Shown here piece after piece: positions 61,422 to 64,000 of a stretch of DNA of 64,000 nucleotides. Each line of letters opens with the position of its first letter. The first letter of the stretch is position 1. Both the position numbers and the translations under genes were made by a program. The notes under the pieces are model-generated. The model did no database searches. It saw only the letters and a program-made list of their open reading frames with translations, and was not told the DNA's origin. The stretch is from Bacteroidetes bacterium 43-16 (GTDB lineage Bacteria > Bacteroidota > Bacteroidia > Chitinophagales > Chitinophagaceae): the NCBI GenBank assembly GCA_001897525.1, contig MKTB01000003.1, positions 62,001 through 126,000 of the forward strand. The letters are read 5' to 3'.

Positions 61422-64000
61422 ATGGATTCCAAAAAGAAAATTGCCTTACTCGAAGCAGACTACCTGTCTGCCCAGACAGAAAAAGAAAAACTCGATTTCT
61501 TATCTGAAATTATTTTAGAAATAAGGACAGAAGATGTAGAAAGAGGGCTCAAGCTTTCTGAAGAGCTGATGGAGCGTTCTAAAGCGATCAATTACCAGCT
61601 GGGGATCGGCAATGCCTATAACCATAAAGGTGCCTGCTACTGGATCAAGGGAGAATATGAAGATGGGCTGGATGAGCTGGCAGAGGCCTACTCCATAGCC
61701 CGGGAGCTGGAAGACAAAACCCTGGAAGCAAAAGCACTCAACAATTACGGCAGGATCTACCGTGAGCTGGGCGACATTTCCAATGCCCTGGTACATTTTG
61801 AAGAAGCGCTGGAGATCAATGAACAACTCAATAATGTCATCAACCAGTCTATCAACCTTACCAATATTGCCAACCTCTACCTGGATCTTTCCGACTATGA
61901 TTCTGCCCTGGAGTATGCCCTTAAATGCCTGCCCATTTTTGAAAAAGAGCAGGACAATGTAAGGCTGGCCAGTATTTATAATACCCTGGGCAATATCTAT
62001 TACAAAAAAGAAATGCTCAACGAGGCCCTGGACTATTTCCAGAGGATGCAGATGATGGCAGAAGAAAATTCGCCCTCTAAATCCCTTGCCAACAGTGGTC
62101 TCGGCAAAGTGTACTTTAAACTAAATGATTATGAAAGGGCTTCTCACTTCCTGAATATTGCCTTAGAACAATCCAAAGAGACCAATAATTTTGAAGTAGA
62201 GATCATCACCCTATACTACCTCGCTTACCTGTACGAGAACCAGGCTTTGTACCAGAAGTCCCTGGAGTTTTACAATGAAGCCCTGCAGCTGGCCAATGAA
62301 TTTTTACGCAAGCAGGACCTGGTGAGCATCCATGAAAGATTGTCTATCCTTCATGACACCCTTTCCAATGTACCCAAGGCCTATGAGCATCTGAAAGCCT
62401 ACGAAAAGCTGAAGGAAGAGATCTTTCACCAGAATACCTATAACAAAATGCGCAACCTGCAGATCAAGAATAAGATCGAGGTAGCCAAAAAAGAAAAAGA
62501 GGTGGCAGAGCGCACCGCCATGCTCAAGCAGCAGTTCATGGCCAATATGAGCCATGAGATCAGGACCCCGATGAATGCTATTGTGGGCATTACGCGCCTG
62601 CTGATGGACAAGCATCCCAGCGAAGAGCAGGTGCGGTACCTAAAACTGATCCAGCAAAGCACGGATAATCTTTTGGTCATTATCAACGACATCCTGGACC
62701 TTTCCAAGATCGAGGCCAATAAAATCACCATTGAGTCGATCCGTTTTTCTATCCGCGAATTGCTTTATGGCACCAAAGAGATCATGCAGATCAAAGCAAG
62801 GGAAAAGTTCTTGTCTTTTGATATCGAGATCGACGACCGCATCCCGGACTGCCTCATCGGCGACCCTACCCGGCTTAACCAGATCCTGGTGAACCTGATC
62901 GGCAATGCCGTGAAGTTTACCGAGAAAGGCGGCGTAAAGGTGCAGGTAAAATTATACAAAGAGAACGGGCATAAGATCGCTGTCCGTTTTGACATTGCAG
63001 ATACCGGGATCGGGATCTCCAAACAATACATCAATACGATCTTCGACAGCTTTACACAAGCCGGAAGCGACACCACAAGAAAATATGGCGGCACCGGGCT
63101 GGGCCTCACCATATCCAAGCAATTGGTAGACCTCATGAACGGCAGGATGGAAGTAGAAAGTCAGCTCGGGATCGGTACTACTTTCAGCGTTTTGATCCCG
63201 CTGGAAGTAGATGCTAACCAAAACCGGATCCAGGATGAGCAACCGGACACCGCTGCCATCAAGCAAGAGCTCAGCCATGCCCATATCCTTCTGGTAGAAG
63301 ACAACGAGTTTAACCAGATCGTGGCAGAAGAAACCCTGAAAAACAGCCTGCCAGATATTAAGATCGATATTGCCAATAATGGCGAAGAAGCCATTGCCAT
63401 GCTCCGCGAGCGGGATTATGATATGATCCTGATGGACATCCAGATGCCGGTCATGGACGGGATTACCACAACAAAATTCATCCGCCGGGATATGCCGGAA
63501 AATAAGCGGCATATAAAGATCATTGCGATGACGGCCAATGTGCTGCAGGAGGATGTGAAACGCTATTTTGACATAGGCATGGATGCTTATGTTTCCAAAC
63601 CTTTCCAGCTGGAAGATCTCTTGCTGACCATGAGCCAGCAAATGCATTCGAAAAGCCAGGCACCGGACTCTCCCGTGCAACAGGAAGAAGAACAACAGGC
63701 TTCAAAGACCCTGCTCTTGCCGGAAACCGTAACGGATATGCAATTCCTATCCCAGTTTACCGGTGGCAATCCCGAGAAGCGGAATAAGTATATACGTATG
63801 TTCCTCGATAACTGCCCCAAACTCCTGCTCCAGTTGAATGAGGGGCTCAACAGGAAAGATTACGCCGTTATGAAGATTGCCGCACATTCACTGAAACCCC
63901 AGATGGGCTATATGGGCATCAAAGAAGAGGTGAGCAATATCTACCTGATCGAACATGCCGCGGCAGAACAGCAGGCAGAGGTACTACCCTCTCTGATCAA
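61422..64000 (+). CDS. TPR hybrid histidine kinase, cut by window edge
   Basis: 859 complete codons from ATG 61422, with no stop before the right edge. Residues 1-350 are TPR-type repeats (for instance LNNYGRIYRELGDISNALVHFEEAL). A coiled coil leads into the HisKA box with the phosphorylated His at 378 (MANMSHEIRTPM). HATPase boxes are NLIGNAVKFT, DTGIG and GGTGLGLTISK. A receiver follows with Asp 672 (MDIQMPVMDG), and then a phosphotransfer domain (His 822 in AAHSLKPQMGYMG), so phosphate can pass His-Asp-His to an unknown regulator. No membrane helix is visible, so the sensor is cytoplasmic. The output gene may lie to the right. Confidence 0.93.
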   Translation, partial: MDSKKKIALLEADYLSAQTEKEKLDFLSEIILEIRTEDVERGLKLSEELMERSKAINYQLGIGNAYNHKGACYWIKGEYEDGLDELAEAYSIARELEDKTLEAKALNNYGRIYRELGDISNALVHFEEALEINEQLNNVINQSINLTNIANLYLDLSDYDSALEYALKCLPIFEKEQDNVRLASIYNTLGNIYYKKEMLNEALDYFQRMQMMAEENSPSKSLANSGLGKVYFKLNDYERASHFLNIALEQSKETNNFEVEIITLYYLAYLYENQALYQKSLEFYNEALQLANEFLRKQDLVSIHERLSILHDTLSNVPKAYEHLKAYEKLKEEIFHQNTYNKMRNLQIKNKIEVAKKEKEVAERTAMLKQQFMANMSHEIRTPMNAIVGITRLLMDKHPSEEQVRYLKLIQQSTDNLLVIINDILDLSKIEANKITIESIRFSIRELLYGTKEIMQIKAREKFLSFDIEIDDRIPDCLIGDPTRLNQILVNLIGNAVKFTEKGGVKVQVKLYKENGHKIAVRFDIADTGIGISKQYINTIFDSFTQAGSDTTRKYGGTGLGLTISKQLVDLMNGRMEVESQLGIGTTFSVLIPLEVDANQNRIQDEQPDTAAIKQELSHAHILLVEDNEFNQIVAEETLKNSLPDIKIDIANNGEEAIAMLRERDYDMILMDIQMPVMDGITTTKFIRRDMPENKRHIKIIAMTANVLQEDVKRYFDIGMDAYVSKPFQLEDLLLTMSQQMHSKSQAPDSPVQQEEEQQASKTLLLPETVTDMQFLSQFTGGNPEKRNKYIRMFLDNCPKLLLQLNEGLNRKDYAVMKIAAHSLKPQMGYMGIKEEVSNIYLIEHAAAEQQAEVLPSLI

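Overview
The window reads as one contiguous stretch of a Bacteroidota chromosome, most likely family Chitinophagaceae or a close relative (inference). The indicators are several secreted proteins ending in type IX secretion (T9SS) sorting tails, TTG-N20-TAnnTTTG promoters, weak Shine-Dalgarno use, a short NuoG without the large molybdopterin-type domain, DUF6660 and HYC_CC_PP type small proteins, and AT-rich 'aattcaaaa' linkers between genes. I see no rRNA, tRNA, CRISPR array, transposase, integrase or phage gene.

Layout. 1-6.7 kb: the end of a small exported protein gene, two sensor histidine kinases, and a T9SS-secreted protein. 6.9-13.1 kb: a 2078-residue secreted protein built of four repeats of about 420 residues with a T9SS tail. 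13.1-18.3 kb: a non-coding 1.1 kb gap, a LuxR-type response regulator, a DHFR-like reductase, a membrane protein, an AlkD-like DNA alkylation repair protein, a possible UDG-fold protein and a 32-residue microprotein. 18.5-32.8 kb, all on the plus strand: a metal-homeostasis island. It holds a DUF6660 protein, a CzcA-type RND pump fused to its outer membrane channel, the CzcB adaptor, a CzcN-like methyltransferase, a bestrophin, a Zn/Cd/Pb-type P1B ATPase, a GNAT enzyme, a HYC_CC_PP protein, and an MbnP-family protein followed by two MauG/CcpA-type diheme proteins. 32.9-37.7 kb: a DsbA-family protein divergent from an HxlR regulator, a threonine aldolase, a small membrane protein and a WG-repeat protein.

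37.8-54.4 kb, all on the minus strand: a complete 14-subunit nuoA-N operon (respiratory complex I) with a good promoter at its head and a terminator at its end. It is interrupted twice. Between nuoE and nuoF sit an NlpE-like lipoprotein and a protein joining a SecD-head-like domain to a DUF4440-like domain. Between nuoF and nuoG sits an AT-rich pair, an OLD/AAA_15-like ATPase followed 3 bases later by a small protein with a TOPRIM-like acidic motif. That pair looks like a defence cassette and is the best candidate here for an undescribed system.

54.4-64 kb: a gap, a YceI-like protein divergent from a BlaI/BlaR1-type regulator-protease pair with two 15-bp operator palindromes at its start, a TPR protein plus PstS-like binding protein operon, thiol peroxidase, and the first 859 codons of a TPR hybrid histidine kinase that runs off the right edge.
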